Shown in pieces: positions 61,782-64,000 of a stretch of DNA of 64,000 nucleotides (its first letter is position 1; each line of letters opens with the position of its first letter). The stretch covers positions 62,001 to 126,000 of the forward strand of contig NZ_NDYP01000001.1 of the NCBI RefSeq assembly GCF_002165775.1. The letters run 5' to 3'. Position numbers and translations under genes: made by a program. A model generated the notes under the pieces. It worked only from the letters and a program-made list of their open reading frames with translations. It did no database searches and was not told where the DNA came from. This stretch comes from Campylobacter concisus. GTDB taxonomy: Bacteria > Campylobacterota > Campylobacteria > Campylobacterales > Campylobacteraceae.

Positions 61782-64000
61782 ATGTTTTCAAGATTTTTTA
61801 TAAACCGCCCGATATTTGCGACTGTTATATCTATCATCATAGTTATAGCAGGTCTTATGGGTATCAAGGGGCTTCCAATAGAGGAGTATCCAAGTCTTAC
61901 TCCACCTACTGTCTCTGTAAGTGCGACATATAGCGGCGCTGATGCGCAGACTATCGCCGACTCAGTCGCAAGTGCCATTGAAGATCAGATAAATGGTGTT
62001 GAAAATATGCTCTATATGCAAAGCACATCAAGCTCAGCAGGTACTATGAATATAAGTGTATATTTTAAGATCGGCTCATCAGCAAAACAAGCTACGATAG
62101 ATGTAAATAACCGCGTGCAAGCTGCCCTTTCAAGGCTACCTCAAGAGGTGCAAAATATGGGTGTAACGGTGCGTGAAAGAAGCGGTTCGATCCTTCAAGT
62201 AGTTGGCTTTACAAATCCAAATATGGATTTGATCGAACTATATAACTATGTAAATTTAAATATTGCTGATGAGATAAAAAGGGTTAGTGGTATAGGTGAT
62301 ACAGTATTGATAGGTACTAAAGAGTATTCTATGAGAATTTGGCTAAAGCCAGATAGACTAGCTCATTTTAAACTAACTCCAAGCGACGTCATCTCTCAAG
62401 TAAAAATTCAAAACTCACAATACGCTGCTGGCAAGATAGGCGAACAGCCATCGGATGGTGGTAATCCTTATGTTTATTCTGTTCGTACCGATGGACGTCT
62501 TAAAAATGCAGCCCAGTTTGGCGATATAATAATTAAAAGTTCCGATGGATCAGTGTTGAAGCTAAAAGATGTAGCTACCATAGAGCTTGGAGCAGCTAGC
62601 TATGCTAACGACGCGATGTTAAACGGCAAACCGGCTATTCCTCTTTTGCTATTTTTACAAAACGATGCGAATGCTCTTGCTACCGCAAATGCTGTAAAAG
62701 AAAAGCTTAACGAGCTAAAGAAAACTTATCCCGTTGGCCTAGAGCACACCATAGCTTACAATCCAACAGAATTTATAGATGTTTCAATTGATGAGGTTAT
62801 AAAAACTTTCATTGAAGCGATGGTACTCGTCTTAATCGTAATGTACTTTTTCTTAAAAAGTTTTCGCGCTACCATCATCCCGATGCTTGCTGTGCCAGTT
62901 TCTATCATAGGTACATTTGGCGGACTTTATGTGATGGGCTTTAGTATAAATTTGATCACGCTTTTTGCCTTAGTTCTTGCCATCGGTATCGTCGTAGATG
63001 ACGCTATTATCGTCATAGAAAATGTCGAGAGAATTTTACATGAAGATAAAGAAATAAGCGTAAAAGATGCGACATTTAAGGCGATGGAGGAGGTGCAAAC
63101 TCCGGTTATCTCTATCGTACTCGTGCTTTGTGCTGTTTTCGTACCGGTCTCTTTCATGGAGGGCTTTGTAGGTGTTATACAAAAGCAGTTTGCGCTCACA
63201 CTTGTCGTTTCTGTTTGTATCTCAGGCTTTGTCGCTCTTACTCTTACGCCAGCACTTTGTGCGGTTATGCTTAAGAAACAAGAGAATAAGCCATTTTGGA
63301 TAGTTCAGAAATTTAACGACTTCTTTGACTTTAGCACTAGACTCTTTACGGCCGGAGTGGCTAAAATTTTAAGGCATATTATTATTAGCTTTATTGTAAT
63401 TGGTATTTTAGGATTTGCCACTTATAAGCTATTCGATGCTGTGCCAAAAGGACTTGTGCCTTCAGAAGACAAGGGTGCTTTAATGGTTATCACCTCACTT
63501 CCGCCTTCAACAAATATGCTAAAGACAAAAGAAGAAGTAGTCTCAATTAGCAACGCCATTTTAAGCAATCCAAATGTTGAGTTCACTATGGCTTTTGCAG
63601 GTTATGACATACTAGCTAGCTCGCTTAGGGAAAATTCAGCCGTTAGCTTTATAAAGCTAAAAGATTGGAGTGAGAGAAAAGGCGTTAACAATGGAGCTGA
63701 TACATTGGCTGGCCAGTTTAATGGTATGCTTTGGAGCTCAAAAAACTCAATGACATTCGTTGTAAATTTACCACCTATCATGGGTCTTTCAATGACTGGT
63801 GGTTTTGAGATGTATCTACAAAATAAAAGCGGCAAGAGTTACAACGAGATAGAAGCAGACGCTAGAAAAGTATCAGCAATAGCTAATGCAAGGCCTGAAC
63901 TAACAAATGTCAGAACTACGCTTGAGACAAATTATCGTCAGTTTAAGATAACAGTTGATAAAGAGAAAGCAAGGCTATTTGGCGTAAGCGAGAGTGAAAT
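61782..64000 (+). CDS. cmeB: RND multidrug transporter CmeB (3' end outside window)
   Basis: About 739 codons of a protein expected to have about 1040. Translation from ATG 61782 gives FSRFFINRPIFATVISIIIV, the usual RND start, the porter phrases QSTSSSAGTMNISVYF and VTVRERSGSILQVVGF, and the membrane motif GIVVDDAIIVIENVER (residues about 402-417) with the paired Asp of the proton relay. HAE1-type drug/proton antiporter acting with CmeA; bile-salt and drug efflux is the known role in C. jejuni. Ten nt separate it from cmeA. Confidence 0.95.
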   Translation, partial: MFSRFFINRPIFATVISIIIVIAGLMGIKGLPIEEYPSLTPPTVSVSATYSGADAQTIADSVASAIEDQINGVENMLYMQSTSSSAGTMNISVYFKIGSSAKQATIDVNNRVQAALSRLPQEVQNMGVTVRERSGSILQVVGFTNPNMDLIELYNYVNLNIADEIKRVSGIGDTVLIGTKEYSMRIWLKPDRLAHFKLTPSDVISQVKIQNSQYAAGKIGEQPSDGGNPYVYSVRTDGRLKNAAQFGDIIIKSSDGSVLKLKDVATIELGAASYANDAMLNGKPAIPLLLFLQNDANALATANAVKEKLNELKKTYPVGLEHTIAYNPTEFIDVSIDEVIKTFIEAMVLVLIVMYFFLKSFRATIIPMLAVPVSIIGTFGGLYVMGFSINLITLFALVLAIGIVVDDAIIVIENVERILHEDKEISVKDATFKAMEEVQTPVISIVLVLCAVFVPVSFMEGFVGVIQKQFALTLVVSVCISGFVALTLTPALCAVMLKKQENKPFWIVQKFNDFFDFSTRLFTAGVAKILRHIIISFIVIGILGFATYKLFDAVPKGLVPSEDKGALMVITSLPPSTNMLKTKEEVVSISNAILSNPNVEFTMAFAGYDILASSLRENSAVSFIKLKDWSERKGVNNGADTLAGQFNGMLWSSKNSMTFVVNLPPIMGLSMTGGFEMYLQNKSGKSYNEIEADARKVSAIANARPELTNVRTTLETNYRQFKITVDKEKARLFGVSESE

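Overview
The window reads as an AT-rich stretch of a Campylobacter chromosome. My best guess is a member of the C. concisus group rather than C. jejuni, inferred from gene content and from remembered gene order, not from a search. Two blocks have the order known from C. jejuni. One is the complex I operon nuoA-N, with two non-standard genes in place of nuoE and nuoF, followed by the flagellar motor gene pflA. The other runs from yajQ through a 2-hydroxyacid dehydrogenase, a glutathionylspermidine-synthase-like protein, a UPF0323 lipoprotein and rpsU to ccoG and cmeR-cmeA-cmeB. Most genes sit in tightly packed operons with 1-20 nt overlaps, and no phage, insertion sequence or CRISPR array is visible.

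Layout, left half. Positions 1-3203 (minus) hold a diheme peroxidase overlapping a membrane PAS/GGDEF-like/EAL sensor that runs off the left edge. An isolated type IV pilin-like gene with its own promoter and terminator follows, then a MATE exporter. A zinc locus spans 5346-9887: znuA, a DUF1007-NicO metal permease, znuC and znuB, divergent from a small Fur/Zur-type regulator with a palindrome between them. Positions 9878-13334 hold a thioesterase, a methyltransferase, an EamA permease, a DUF4197 gene that looks frameshifted, and mntP. A lone tRNA-Glu(UUC) comes next. Positions 13561-19539 form one operon: a lipoprotein, nfo, a FadL-type porin, an acyl-CoA ligase and an AAA ATPase. A gene-poor gap of about 790 nt separates this from fliI and folE (minus). 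A plus-strand run follows: tig, clpP, a degenerate GGDEF protein, def, comM-like, nnr, purN and terC-like.

Layout, right half. Eleven tRNA genes lie at 30450-31650 in three groups (Pro, His, Arg, Arg, Leu; Lys, a Glu-like gene, Val, Asp; Lys(CUU), Glu(CUC)), with near-consensus promoters in front of the first two groups. The pflA-nuo operon fills 32237-48042 (minus). Then come a SyrD/PvdE-type ABC exporter coupled to a HemN/HemW-like radical SAM protein, an AT-rich membrane protein and a DUF2314-ankyrin protein that look accessory, and the conserved yajQ-to-rpsU block. The end is ccoG, cmeR and the start of the cmeABC efflux operon, with promoter and a perfect inverted repeat.

How the genes work together. 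Respiration is represented by complex I, probably fed by flavodoxin rather than NADH, by the oxidase assembly factor CcoG, and by the diheme peroxidase. Metal homeostasis is represented by the zinc locus and mntP, and efflux by MATE and Cme. The most thought-provoking item is the lipoprotein and ATP-grasp ligase pair at 55635-57436. The lipoprotein ends in Gly-Gly, the kind of terminus that glutathionylspermidine-synthase chemistry would act on, but those two codons also form the ribosome binding site of the ligase gene.
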